NCBI RefSeq assembly: GCF_014697075.1
Contig: NZ_JACJRE010000057.1
Coordinates: 1-47,095 of the forward strand
DNA from: Tolypothrix sp. FACHB-123
GTDB lineage: Bacteria > Cyanobacteriota > Cyanobacteriia > Cyanobacteriales > Nostocaceae
Direction of reading: 5' to 3'
Length of the DNA stretch: 47,095 nucleotides
This document shows positions 27,740 through 36,162 of this stretch, piece after piece (the first letter of the stretch is position 1; each line of letters opens with the position of its first letter). The notes beneath the pieces are model-generated. The model was not told the origin of the DNA and ran no database searches. It saw only the letters and a list, made by a program, of their open reading frames with translations. A program made the translations under genes and the position numbers.

Positions 27740-29098
27740 TTAGTTATATTTATAGTTAGGATTTAACAATCTCTGCTCTACTGAATGATTTCCAGAAGCA
27801 GATAATTGATAAATAAAACTTGCTTTTAGAGAATGTATGGGAGTGGGTTGATTTGGTGGCGATACACTCGTGCGTAAAAAGGTATATATTAAGGCGATAA
27901 CAATGACACTAGTCATTATTCCTAGCCCCATTCCTAAGAGCAAAATAAACTTTTTATAAACTTGCAAGGAGTTGTCATCTGGATTTTCCAAGGGAGCGGA
28001 AAATGCTGAATACTGTGACAACGCGAACTCCGGAATTAGAGCTTGCAAAGCTTCTGCTGCCGATTGGTAACGCTGATTATGGCGCTCGCGTACCATTTTG
28101 TCTAAAATATCTGCCAAGCGATCGCTTACCTGGGCTTTGTCACGCCAGATGATTTCTCCTGTTTCGGGATCTTCTTGTAATTCTTCGGGTTTTAAACCTG
28201 TTAAAGCTTGAATACCAATCATCCCGACTGCATAAATATCGCTACTCAGTTTTGGTTTTCCTTTAGCTTGTTCGGTTGGCATATAGCCAGGAGTACCTAC
28301 AGCAATTGTTAATGTATCTCCTTGAATACCCAATTTCTTAATACTGCCAAAGTCAATCAACACAATTTGTTGGTCGGAGTGCCGCCGCATGATATTGTGA
28401 GGTTTAATATCGCGGTGAATAATGTTGTGTTGATGAACGAAGCTTAACACTTCTAAGATATCTTTTAATAAATTTAAAACTGCTTCTTCACTTAGAGGTT
28501 GTCCGGGAACAATTTCTTGTGTTAAATCATAACCATCAATAAATTCTTGGACTAAATAAAAGTCTCCATCTTCATGAAAATGAGCAAATAATGTGGGAAT
28601 TTGCTGATGATTTTTGCCGAGTTGATATAAACTTTCTGCTTCTCGATCGAATAGGTTTTTGGCAATAGGAATAACAGCCGGATGGGGATGTTTAGGATAA
28701 AAATGTTTGACAACACAGTAGGGTTGTCCTGGTAAATCTAGATCAATAGCTAAGTAGGTATCGCCCGATCCGCCTCTGGCTAAAAGTTGGATAATCTTAA
28801 AGCGATTTCGCAGTATTCTTTTAATCAGAGGATAGTTTTGCCTCTTCTTTGGCTCACCTGATAGCAAGTAACTAATATTACTAGATACTCTACTCTTCAA
28901 CTGTGTCACAGTAACGTAGCGATGCCGAAGTGTTTTAATGATGCGAGGGTACTGACGCATTTGGCGTATCCTACCTACTAAAATTGCGGACAAATTAGAG
29001 TTTGATGGTAGAGTGTCATGGCTGAGCGCAAGTAAAATTTTGATAATTGCTTCAGTAACATTGGTAACATTAGCCGAGTTGAGAGTTATGAATCTCAA
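27740..29098 (-). CDS. Serine/threonine protein kinase with C-terminal membrane segment
   Basis: A 452-residue Hanks-type kinase. The catalytic domain is about 97-365: glycine loop LLARGGSGDTY, ATP lysine in CVVKHFYPK, catalytic loop HRDIKPHN, DFG, and the substrate-binding GTPGYMPTEQ. One membrane helix follows near 385-410 (ILLLGMGLGIMTSVIVIALIYTF), with a short external tail. The frame opens at TTG 29098; ATG 28960 (MRQYPRIIKTLRHRY) is the more likely start, which removes 46 residues. It is cytoplasmic and tethered to the membrane by its tail. Substrates unknown. The right neighbour is the coxBAC terminator. Confidence 0.88.
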   Translation of the reverse strand: MRFITLNSANVTNVTEAIIKILLALSHDTLPSNSNLSAILVGRIRQMRQYPRIIKTLRHRYVTVTQLKSRVSSNISYLLSGEPKKRQNYPLIKRILRNRFKIIQLLARGGSGDTYLAIDLDLPGQPYCVVKHFYPKHPHPAVIPIAKNLFDREAESLYQLGKNHQQIPTLFAHFHEDGDFYLVQEFIDGYDLTQEIVPGQPLSEEAVLNLLKDILEVLSFVHQHNIIHRDIKPHNIMRRHSDQQIVLIDFGSIKKLGIQGDTLTIAVGTPGYMPTEQAKGKPKLSSDIYAVGMIGIQALTGLKPEELQEDPETGEIIWRDKAQVSDRLADILDKMVRERHNQRYQSAAEALQALIPEFALSQYSAFSAPLENPDDNSLQVYKKFILLLGMGLGIMTSVIVIALIYTFLRTSVSPPNQPTPIHSLKASFIYQLSASGNHSVEQRLLNPNYKYN

Positions 29099-29525
29099 AT
29101 TCGTTTAATAAACACACTTTAATGTATCATTAATCTTAATTTCAATGTATATAAGAATGTATAAAAAAACTAGATTCCATAAGTTAACTATTAGTTAATA
29201 GTAAAAAATAATACTTATTGTATAAACAGCAAACAGCTTGATATTTGAATAATCCTATGACGGCAATCTCAGGCAATTGCAGATAAAAGTTAATTGGGTG
29301 ATCGCGCGAAAATTACATCTAAAATGTTGATTTCTCTGAATATTTGAAGTAGAAAACTCTGATTTAACAAAAGTTTGAATAGCCAACTTAACTCAGGGTT
29401 AATAGCGATAAATAAAGCAACAATAATAACTTTGAAACTAGTAGATTACGCAATTACTGACAAAAAAACCCCCTACAGGGGGTGGGGTAGTTATTCGCGT
29501 GGAGTGAACAACTACTTACTATTAC
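29099..29525. other. 427-bp gap between kinase gene and coxC
   Basis: AT-rich, no coding frame. It holds the kinase promoter at its left end and the coxC terminator at 29468-29483. Confidence 0.55.
29468..29483 (-). terminator. Rho-independent terminator of the coxBAC operon
   Basis: On the minus strand ACCCCC-TGTA-GGGGGT is followed by TTTTTTG: a 6-bp GC stem with a tetraloop and a U-tract, 43 bases past the coxC stop. Confidence 0.85.
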
Positions 29526-30152
29526 TTAGAGTAAATACAACAATCCGAAAAGAATAATCCAAATTACGTCCACAAAGTGCCAGTAAATTTCTGCGGCTTC
29601 GATACCGAAGTGTTTTTCATTACTATAATGACCGGGACGACGCGATCGCCATAACACAGCCGCGATCGCTAAAACGCCGAGAGTAACGTGCAAACCGTGA
29701 AAGCCAGTTAACACATAAAATGCACTGGCAAATAAATTGGTAGTTAAACCAAATTCTAAATGAGTGTATTCATATACCTGACCCACCAAAAAAAGCGTAC
29801 CCATCAAGGCCGTAATTGCCAACCAAGTACGCATACCTTTGGTATCGTTCTTTTTGATAGCAGTGTCAGCATTATGCATGACAAAACTACTAGCAATTAG
29901 ATTGACAGTGTTAACTCCAGGTAGTAGCAGTTCTAACTCTGGTGTACCTGCGGGAGGCCAGACAGGTAAAGTAGAACGGAAAGCAAGATAAGCCCCGAAC
30001 AAACCCATAAAAATCATCCCTTCCGCAATCAGGAAGACAATTAGCCCAAACAGGCGATGATCTGGATGTTCTTCGTGACCAACATGGGCAGCTTCCGCAG
30101 CGTGGTGATGATTTAGTTCAGCTTGTGCTGGGTCAACTATTTGGCTTTGCAT
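29526..30152 (-). CDS. ctaE: Cytochrome c oxidase subunit III
   Basis: A 208-residue integral membrane subunit of the terminal oxidase, with about five membrane helices (LFGLIVFLIAEGMIFMGLFGAYLAF, NLIASSFVMHNADTA, WLAITALMGTLFLVGQVYEYT, LFASAFYVLTGFHGLHVTLGVLAI, YWHFVDVIWIILFGLLYLL). GFHGLHV and HFVDVIWIILF are typical of subunit III. It is last in the coxB-coxA-coxC order on the minus strand and is separated from coxA by a repeat-rich 177-bp spacer. ATG 30152 is the start. Confidence 0.95.
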   Translation of the reverse strand: MQSQIVDPAQAELNHHHAAEAAHVGHEEHPDHRLFGLIVFLIAEGMIFMGLFGAYLAFRSTLPVWPPAGTPELELLLPGVNTVNLIASSFVMHNADTAIKKNDTKGMRTWLAITALMGTLFLVGQVYEYTHLEFGLTTNLFASAFYVLTGFHGLHVTLGVLAIAAVLWRSRRPGHYSNEKHFGIEAAEIYWHFVDVIWIILFGLLYLL

Positions 30153-30174
30153 GAATTCTTGAATGTTAAAGATG

Positions 30175-30330
30175 AGGGGTTAGGGGCTAGGGGCAGGGAG
30201 CAGGGAGCAGGGAGCAGGGAGCAGGGGGGACAAGGAATTTTAGATTTTGGATTTTAAATTTTAGATTGGAATCTAAAATTGCAAATCTAAAATCCAAAAT
30301 TGTTCCAATGCCCCATGCCCCATACCCAAT
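30175..30330. repeat. Heptad repeats plus 32-bp inverted repeat in the coxA-coxC spacer
   Basis: GC-rich units (GGGAGCA type, 30175-30228), then a long inverted repeat with arms 30236-30267 and 30270-30301 (32 bp each, four mismatches, two-base centre), then CCCATGC units to about 30330. The left arm shares 19 identical bases with 10622-10640. On the coxBAC mRNA it would fold as a long hairpin. Confidence 0.8.
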
Positions 30331-32066
30331 TATTCTTTTTCCGCAGTGATTCCTGGATATGGTTCGTCGGGTTCGGCTCTTAAGACCGAGTTGACGCCAC
30401 CAGATAATACTGGATTGGGATCGGATAACGGTACATCTTCGCTGGCGCGCTCCAAGCCGTAGTCGTAGGGGCCTGTAGCCAGTACAGGAGTTTTATCAAA
30501 ATTCTCGATTGCTGGTGGTGAGGTGGTCATCCACTCTAAGGTTAGTGCCCGCCAAGGATTATTACCAGCTTTCTCTCCGTACAACCAACTCCAAATTGCG
30601 TTGATAATGAAGGGGAATGTGGAAACGGCGAGTATATATGAACCATAAGTGCAGATTTCATTCAGCAATGCGAATTTAGGGTCATATTGCGCTACCCGGC
30701 GGTTCATGCCCATTAAACCCAGCTTGTGCATGGGTAAGAAGGTCATATTGAGACCCACAATGGTTAAGGCAAAGTGAACCTTACCCCAAAATTCGTTCAA
30801 TTTTCGTCCCGTCATTTTTGGGAACCAATGATAGATAGCGGCAAAAATTCCGAGGACGCTACCACCAAATAGAACGTAATGGAGATGGGCGACAACAAAA
30901 TAGGTGTCATGAACGTGAATATCAAAGGGTACAGCCGCCAACATGACGCCGCTGATTCCGCCAATCACAAAGGTACCGACAAAGCCCATTGCAAATAGCA
31001 TGGGTGTATTCAGCTGGATTTTGCCGCCCCACATGGTAGCTAACCAGCTGAAAATTTTAATTCCTGTGGGTACGGCAATGATCATGGTGGTGATCATAAA
31101 GAACATCCGCAACCAACCGGGAATACCACTGGTAAACATGTGGTGCGCCCAGACAATTAGCCCTAAGAAACTAATTGCTAAAGAAGAATAAGCGATCGCT
31201 TTATAACCAAATATTGGTTTACGCGAATGCACAGGAATAATTTCCGAAATTGCCCCGAAGAAAGGCAAAATCATGATGTAAACAGCTGGGTGGGAATAAA
31301 ACCAGAACATGTGCTGGTACACAACCGGATCGCCACCACCAGTAGGGTTAAAAAATGTTGTCCCGGCGAGTAAGTCAAAAGCTAGCAAAATTAAACCAGC
31401 TGCTAACACTGGGGTAGATACCAACACCAGGGCGGAAGTCGCAAACATCGCCCAGCAAAATAAGGGCATTTGATGCACTCCCATACCGGGAATACGCATC
31501 CGCAGCAAGGTGACGAGGAAATTAATCGCCCCCAAAATCGATGATGTCCCCAGCAGCAGGACACTGATAATCCAAATCGCCTCACCCACTTGGCCTGTGA
31601 CCAAGCTCAGGGGCGGGTAGGAAGTCCAGCCGGCATCCGGTGCATCACCCACAGCTAAACTGGCAATTAATAACACACCAGCAGGCGGGATCATCCAAAA
31701 GGCCACAGCATTTAATCTGGGGAATGCCATATCCTTAGCCCCAATCATCAAGGGGATGAGGAAGTTAGCAAACCCTGCACCTGCGGGCACAATCCACAAG
31801 AAAATCATGATTGTGGCGTGGAGCGTGAACAAGCTGTTATAAACTTCTGGGGTGACAAAATCTACCTCAGGGGTTCTTAATTCTGTACGAACTAAGTCCG
31901 CCATCACACCGCCAATGCAGTAGAAAATAAACGAAGTGACGAGGTATTGAATCCCAATCACCTTGTGGTCGGTATTAAAGCTAAAGTAATCTTGCCATTT
32001 TCTCACCCCTGGTTCTTCAATGCGGGCAGGGATGTTGGCAGTTTCTTGAATTTGCGCTTGGGTCAT
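30330..32066 (-). CDS. ctaD: Cytochrome c oxidase subunit I (A2-type heme-copper oxidase)
   Basis: A 578-residue catalytic subunit with about twelve membrane helices. It reduces O2 to water at the heme a3-CuB centre with electrons from heme a. H83 (SLFTLHATIMIF) is a heme a ligand; HVHDTYFVVAHLHYV has the heme a3 and heme a histidines. CuB and the cross-linked tyrosine are in YSHPAVY (H259, Y263). The YSHP motif replaces the GHPEV of mitochondrial-type oxidases, so the D-channel glutamate is absent; this marks the A2 subtype. ATG 32066; heptad repeats separate it from coxB (74 bases). Confidence 0.97.
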   Translation of the reverse strand: MTQAQIQETANIPARIEEPGVRKWQDYFSFNTDHKVIGIQYLVTSFIFYCIGGVMADLVRTELRTPEVDFVTPEVYNSLFTLHATIMIFLWIVPAGAGFANFLIPLMIGAKDMAFPRLNAVAFWMIPPAGVLLIASLAVGDAPDAGWTSYPPLSLVTGQVGEAIWIISVLLLGTSSILGAINFLVTLLRMRIPGMGVHQMPLFCWAMFATSALVLVSTPVLAAGLILLAFDLLAGTTFFNPTGGGDPVVYQHMFWFYSHPAVYIMILPFFGAISEIIPVHSRKPIFGYKAIAYSSLAISFLGLIVWAHHMFTSGIPGWLRMFFMITTMIIAVPTGIKIFSWLATMWGGKIQLNTPMLFAMGFVGTFVIGGISGVMLAAVPFDIHVHDTYFVVAHLHYVLFGGSVLGIFAAIYHWFPKMTGRKLNEFWGKVHFALTIVGLNMTFLPMHKLGLMGMNRRVAQYDPKFALLNEICTYGSYILAVSTFPFIINAIWSWLYGEKAGNNPWRALTLEWMTTSPPAIENFDKTPVLATGPYDYGLERASEDVPLSDPNPVLSGGVNSVLRAEPDEPYPGITAEKE

Positions 32067-32078
32067 AAGGGTTTTGGT

Positions 32079-32140
32079 GGTTGTCAGTTGTTAGTTGTCA
32101 GTTGTTTTTTAACCAATGACCACTGACTACTGACCACTGA
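32079..32140. repeat. TTGTCAG / TGACTAC heptad repeats in the coxB-coxA spacer
   Basis: Degenerate heptads (TTGTCAG, TTGTTAG, CACTGAC, TACTGAC) fill the 74-bp spacer between coxB and coxA. Confidence 0.8.
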
Positions 32141-33226
32141 CTAATGATGAACTTGATGAAGTACTTCCGGTTTAATTCCCATGTCCTTGGTGTAAGGAGC
32201 CAGGAATTCATGTGCTGATATATTGCTAGGGTTAAGAGCAACGGCTTGATTCAAGGTGTCACGGCTAGCTACTTGCTGCTCTTGTAGCCATTGTGCAAAT
32301 TTTTCTGGGCTTTCTACAACTACTTGCGTTCTCATTGCACCGTGGTAGGGACCACAAAGTTCGGCGCAAATCAGGGAATAATCACCTTCGGTTCTGGGTG
32401 TGAAGCGAATTTCACTTTGTCTACCAGGGATTGCATCTTGCTTGAGGCGGAACTCTGGTACCCAAAAGGCATGAATCACATCGTTGGCGGTCATATTAAT
32501 TTGGACTTCCCGCCCGATAGGAAGGTGCATCTCCCCAGTAGTAATACCTGTTTCAGGATAGGTGAAAATCCAGGCATATTGGAGACCTGTAACGTTAATT
32601 GCTAAGGCTGGGGGTTTTCCGGCTTTGTCGGGACTTCCCCCAATGGTGGGAGATACAATCCCAATCCCCGGAGCATTTTGCTTTTGGGGAATTTGGTCAG
32701 CATTGCGCACAGCGGCTGTAGCTGGGTCTTGCATCGCCTCATCAGATTTTTGCTGATTGAGGTTGGGTTCTGTGCTAGGGGGTGTATCGTTGAGAGTTGC
32801 GGCGATTGCTGCCCCTGGCATGTTCATAGACATATTTTGGGTAATTGGCGCTTCATGGACAGCATGGGGATCGAAGCCACCAATTTCGTTGTATACGTCA
32901 AAACTGTATACAGAAATACCAATAACTATAATTGCGGGGATCGCTGTCCAAAGAATTTCTAAAGGTACGTTACCTTCCACTGGTAGCCCGTCTTCATTGT
33001 CACCAGGTCGCCGCCGATAGCGAAAAGCGGCGTAAAGCAAAACACCTTCGACAATTAAAAAAATGCCTGTGGAAACAATCATCATGGTGTTGAACAGACC
33101 ATCAACCAAGACGGCTTCATCAGAGGCTGCTGTTGGCAACAGACCGTGATTTTGACCGTACCAAAGGCTGACGAGCGTTAGCACAACGCCAATGAGTAAT
33201 GTCCAGATCGAACTTGGAATTTTCAC
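32141..33226 (-). CDS. ctaC: Cytochrome c oxidase subunit II (CuA subunit)
   Basis: A 361-residue membrane-anchored subunit that accepts electrons from cytochrome c6 or plastocyanin through the CuA centre. Two N-terminal helices (WTLLIGVVLTLVSLWYG and MMIVSTGIFLIVEGVLLYAAF) precede a soluble cupredoxin domain. CuA ligands: H252 in NDVIHAFWVPEF, then C287, E289, C291, H295 and M298 in ICAELCGPYHGAM. A long insert (about 120-205), rich in Pro, Gln, Asn and Met, joins the helices to the domain. It is first in the coxBAC operon and diverges from ctaA across a 550-bp control region. Confidence 0.96.
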   Translation of the reverse strand: MKIPSSIWTLLIGVVLTLVSLWYGQNHGLLPTAASDEAVLVDGLFNTMMIVSTGIFLIVEGVLLYAAFRYRRRPGDNEDGLPVEGNVPLEILWTAIPAIIVIGISVYSFDVYNEIGGFDPHAVHEAPITQNMSMNMPGAAIAATLNDTPPSTEPNLNQQKSDEAMQDPATAAVRNADQIPQKQNAPGIGIVSPTIGGSPDKAGKPPALAINVTGLQYAWIFTYPETGITTGEMHLPIGREVQINMTANDVIHAFWVPEFRLKQDAIPGRQSEIRFTPRTEGDYSLICAELCGPYHGAMRTQVVVESPEKFAQWLQEQQVASRDTLNQAVALNPSNISAHEFLAPYTKDMGIKPEVLHQVHH

Positions 33227-33776
33227 GGCTCACTTAAATGAATTTACTATGTGATTTTAAAGCTGCCCACTTACTAAGGTAGTCGAGTCCACTGGCTCTG
33301 GACGTTAAAGGTCTGAAATTTTTATTAATTTTTTTAGCTATATAAATATTTTTGAGTAAAAGAGTCTTATTGGATATTGCTATGGATAGATGTGAAACAT
33401 GGAAAAAATTTAAGAATAATTTTAGATGTAGGATGAATATTTTGATTTTTAACAAAATTACCTAGAGCGGTTAATGCCCGCTGTATTGGTGTTTTTGTAG
33501 GTATTGCCCAGCCTACAAGTATCAAGAATCAAACTGGATTCCGCAAGTAAAGTTTATTGCCTTAAAAAAAATATCAACAACTTGAAAAATACCTAAAGCT
33601 TTTAGCAAAAAGTAGCAATAGTGATTCAAAGTGTAAGGGAAAAGTATAACGGAAAGCTAATCTATCAATCCTAGTCGTATACGCTAGGGTGGAAAAGGGT
33701 CGTGACTGACAAACTAACAAACTAATAGTTTTAAGTAAGTAGCTCTATTTCAGAGCGGGCATTAAAGGTATAGTTC
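33227..33776. promoter_or_regulatory. Divergent control region between ctaC and ctaA
   Basis: A 550-bp non-coding stretch holding promoters for both operons. Perfect 12-bp inverted copies TTAATGCCCGCT (33471-33482) and AGCGGGCATTAA (33754-33765) frame the ctaA side, the second ending 11 bases before the ctaA start. A partial copy of the dispersed GTTTTTGTAGG...CCTAC repeat is at 33490-33516. Core promoter elements could not be fixed. Confidence 0.55.
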
Positions 33777-34748
33777 ATGAGCGAATTTGTCCTACAACAA
33801 CAAAATGAAGCGGTAGGCTCACAGCCGCCAGATATAATTCGTCGTTTGGTTTGGAAGATCTGCATAGCCACCTTGATTTTGATGGCGATAGGTTCCGCCA
33901 CGCGGGTGATGAACGCAGGACTTGCTTGCCCTGACTGGCCTTTGTGCTACGGGGAATTAGTGCCAGCCAAACAGATGAATTTCCAAGTATTTTTGGAATG
34001 GTTTCATAGATTGGATGCAGCTTTGATTGGTGTCAGTGCGATCGCCTTGCTTGGTTTATCTTGGTGGTATCGTCGCACTTTACCCAATTGGCTCCCTTGG
34101 GCATCGGCATTTGCTCTGTTTTTAATTGTCTTTCAAGGCATCTTAGGGGGTCTGACAGTCACAGAACTGTTACGGTTTGATATCGTGACTGCCCACTTGG
34201 GAACTGCACTGCTGTTCTTCATCACCCTCTTGGTAATTGGTACAGCCCTGACTCCTTATCAAGGAACTGGCAATGTCGGTAAGTTACCTTGGATAGGTTT
34301 AACAGCCGCAATTTTGGTTTACTTGCAAAGTCTCTTAGGTGCCTTAGTCGGTTCGCGCTGGGCACTTCACCAATGTTTGGGCACATCCCAACTTTGCACT
34401 GTGATGTACAGCCATATTTTCGGCTTAGTCCCGCCAACGGTAGCGACCTTAGCAGTAGTCTGGCTATCCTGGCAAAGACCAGCACTTCACCCAGCTTTAC
34501 GTAGACTAGCAAATATGGCAGGCGGCTTATTGCTGCTGCAAATTCTCTTAGGCGTTGCGACTTTTAAATTACGCCTACAAGTAGAACTCCTCACCGTCAC
34601 TCACCAAGCCATAGGCGCAGCCTTACTCGGTACTTTAGTTGCGTTCACCGTCCTCTCATTCCGCGACTGGATTGCAAACCGTGAAACCAACAATCACCCT
34701 GTAGCTGTAACCGTAACTGCGACAACATCAGTAAACGGATTGCATTGA
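33777..34748 (+). CDS. ctaA: Heme A synthase
   Basis: A 323-residue membrane protein (about eight helices) that oxidises heme O to heme A for the terminal oxidase. It shows the COX15/CtaA pattern: SATRVMNAGLACPDWPLCYGELVP in the first helix-loop region, FLEWFHRLDAALIG with a heme-ligand His, TAHLGTALLFF with another, and TVTHQAIGAALLG near the C-terminus. A Cys pair in SRWALHQCLGTSQLCTV may form the known loop disulfide. ATG 33777 has AAAGG about ten bases upstream. It is followed by ctaB. Confidence 0.94.
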   Translation: MSEFVLQQQNEAVGSQPPDIIRRLVWKICIATLILMAIGSATRVMNAGLACPDWPLCYGELVPAKQMNFQVFLEWFHRLDAALIGVSAIALLGLSWWYRRTLPNWLPWASAFALFLIVFQGILGGLTVTELLRFDIVTAHLGTALLFFITLLVIGTALTPYQGTGNVGKLPWIGLTAAILVYLQSLLGALVGSRWALHQCLGTSQLCTVMYSHIFGLVPPTVATLAVVWLSWQRPALHPALRRLANMAGGLLLLQILLGVATFKLRLQVELLTVTHQAIGAALLGTLVAFTVLSFRDWIANRETNNHPVAVTVTATTSVNGLH

Positions 34749-34749
34749 A

Positions 34750-34875
34750 TATTGGGCATGGGGCATGGGGCATGGGGTATTGGGCATTGGTCAAGATTCA
34801 AGAGTCAACAGTTAAGTCTTGTCCCCCTGCCCCCTGCCCCCTTCTCCCTGCCCCTCTGCCTCCTCTCCCTCCCTT
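34750..34875. repeat. Heptad repeats in the ctaA-ctaB spacer
   Basis: GGGCATG/GGGGCAT units at 34750-34790, then CCCCCTG/CCCTGCC and CTCCCT units at 34820-34875, filling most of the 195-bp gap between ctaA and ctaB. Confidence 0.8.
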
Positions 34876-34943
34876 AGCCTCAGTGGCGAATTCGTTATGA
34901 GCAAGGGCTACACATAACTTGTTAAAAAGGAACTTGAGCCAAA

Positions 34944-35903
34944 ATGATTGAGACTAATGTCTCTCGCCACCACGAAACATTTCTCCAGGTAATCCAAAGT
35001 TACTATCAGCTAACTAAGCCGCGGATTATTCCGTTGCTGTTAATTACTACTGCTGGCAGTATGTGGATTGCTGCTAAGGGACAAGTAGATATAGTATTGT
35101 TGCTAGTGACTATGACTGGCGGCACTTTCGCTGCTGCTAGTGCCCAGGTGATTAACTGTATCTACGATCGCGATATTGATTATGAAATGGAACGGACTCG
35201 TCATCGTCCGATTCCTTCCGGTAAGATACAGCCAAAAGGCGCTTTAGTTTTTGCGATCGCTCTCGCTATCATTTCTTTTACCCTCCTCACAGTTTTCGCT
35301 AACCTCCTTGCTGCCCTTTTAGCTTTTGCGGGCATAGTTTATTATGTTGTAGTTTATACCCACTGGCTAAAACGCCACACTACCCAAAATATTGTTATTG
35401 GTGGGGCTGCTGGGGCAATTCCGGCATTAGTTGGTTGGGCAGCTGTAACAGGTACGCTAAACTGGGGCGCATGGGTAATTTTTGCCAGCGTCTTTCTCTG
35501 GACACCCCCACATTTTTGGGCTTTAGCCTTGATGATTCGCGATGACTACGCCAAAGTCGGCATTCCGATGTTACCTTTGGTAGTCGGTGACCCCGCCACT
35601 GTGAAGCAAATTTGGTGGTATACTTTGGTAACAGTCGCTACAACCCTGTTACTTGTTTACCCGTTACATGACAGTGGCATTGTCTATGGAGCGATCGCTG
35701 CTACTTTAGGGGCTATATTCATCCACAAAGCTTGGCGCTTATTGCAAAGCCCAGAAGATCGTACCATTGCCAGACAGCTATTTCTCTATTCCATCTCTTA
35801 CATGATGCTGTTGTGTCTGGGGATGGTAGTAGATAGTCTGCCAATTACCCATCATCTAATAAATGCCGCGATCGCTCAGCTGCATTTAATTAGTTCGATT
35901 TAA
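34944..35903 (+). CDS. ctaB: Protoheme IX farnesyltransferase (heme O synthase)
   Basis: A 319-residue polytopic prenyltransferase that adds a farnesyl group to heme B, giving heme O, the substrate of CtaA. The aspartate-rich active-site motif is [19 protein letters not shown] (N, DxxxD). The second conserved motif is [22 protein letters not shown]. It has about nine membrane helices. ATG 34944 is preceded by AAGGAACTTGAG. It follows ctaA, so the two enzymes of the heme B to heme A route sit side by side beside the oxidase they serve. Confidence 0.95.
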   Translation: MIETNVSRHHETFLQVIQSYYQLTKPRIIPLLLITTAGSMWIAAKGQVDIVLLLVTMTGGTFAAASAQVINCIYDRDIDYEMERTRHRPIPSGKIQPKGALVFAIALAIISFTLLTVFANLLAALLAFAGIVYYVVVYTHWLKRHTTQNIVIGGAAGAIPALVGWAAVTGTLNWGAWVIFASVFLWTPPHFWALALMIRDDYAKVGIPMLPLVVGDPATVKQIWWYTLVTVATTLLLVYPLHDSGIVYGAIAATLGAIFIHKAWRLLQSPEDRTIARQLFLYSISYMMLLCLGMVVDSLPITHHLINAAIAQLHLISSI

Positions 35904-35925
35904 TTACGTGGTGCAATTCAAAGAT

Positions 35926-35960
35926 AAATGACGAAGGCTGTTATTTGTCCTTCGTCATTT
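35926..35960 (+). terminator. Hairpin terminator after ctaB
   Basis: Perfect 12-bp arms AAATGACGAAGG / CCTTCGTCATTT with an 11-base loop, 23 bases after the ctaB stop. The U-tract is weak (GTCATTGG follows). Confidence 0.65.
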
Positions 35961-36116
35961 GTCATTGGTAATATAAGAATTCGGTTTAACTAAAAGACTG
36001 GAAGGCTTCATGAGATAGCTCATGAAACAGTAATATAGAGTGCGATCGCACTACGTTAATAAAATTAAAATTTAGACTGTGTTATTACTCAAATTCCGGC
36101 ATTATTATTTATTCAA

Positions 36117-36148
36117 GGTACGTTAGCCTGCGGCATAACACACCCTAC
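36117..36148. repeat. Dispersed hairpin repeat, copy 2
   Basis: GGTACGTTAGCC...GGCATAACACACC followed by CTAC, matching the copy at 19122-19149 with two base differences. It lies just past the stop of the GUN4-kinase gene. Confidence 0.75.
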
Positions 36149-36162
36149 TTCTACTATCCACA

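Noticed and set aside
30175-30330. Repeat cluster as a CRISPR array
   Set aside because: Units are 7 bp and contiguous, with no unique spacers and no cas genes.
33227-33776. tRNA or small RNA gene in the divergent cox region
   Set aside because: No cloverleaf, anticodon arm or GTTCGA-type loop could be found; only paired repeats and AT-rich sequence.
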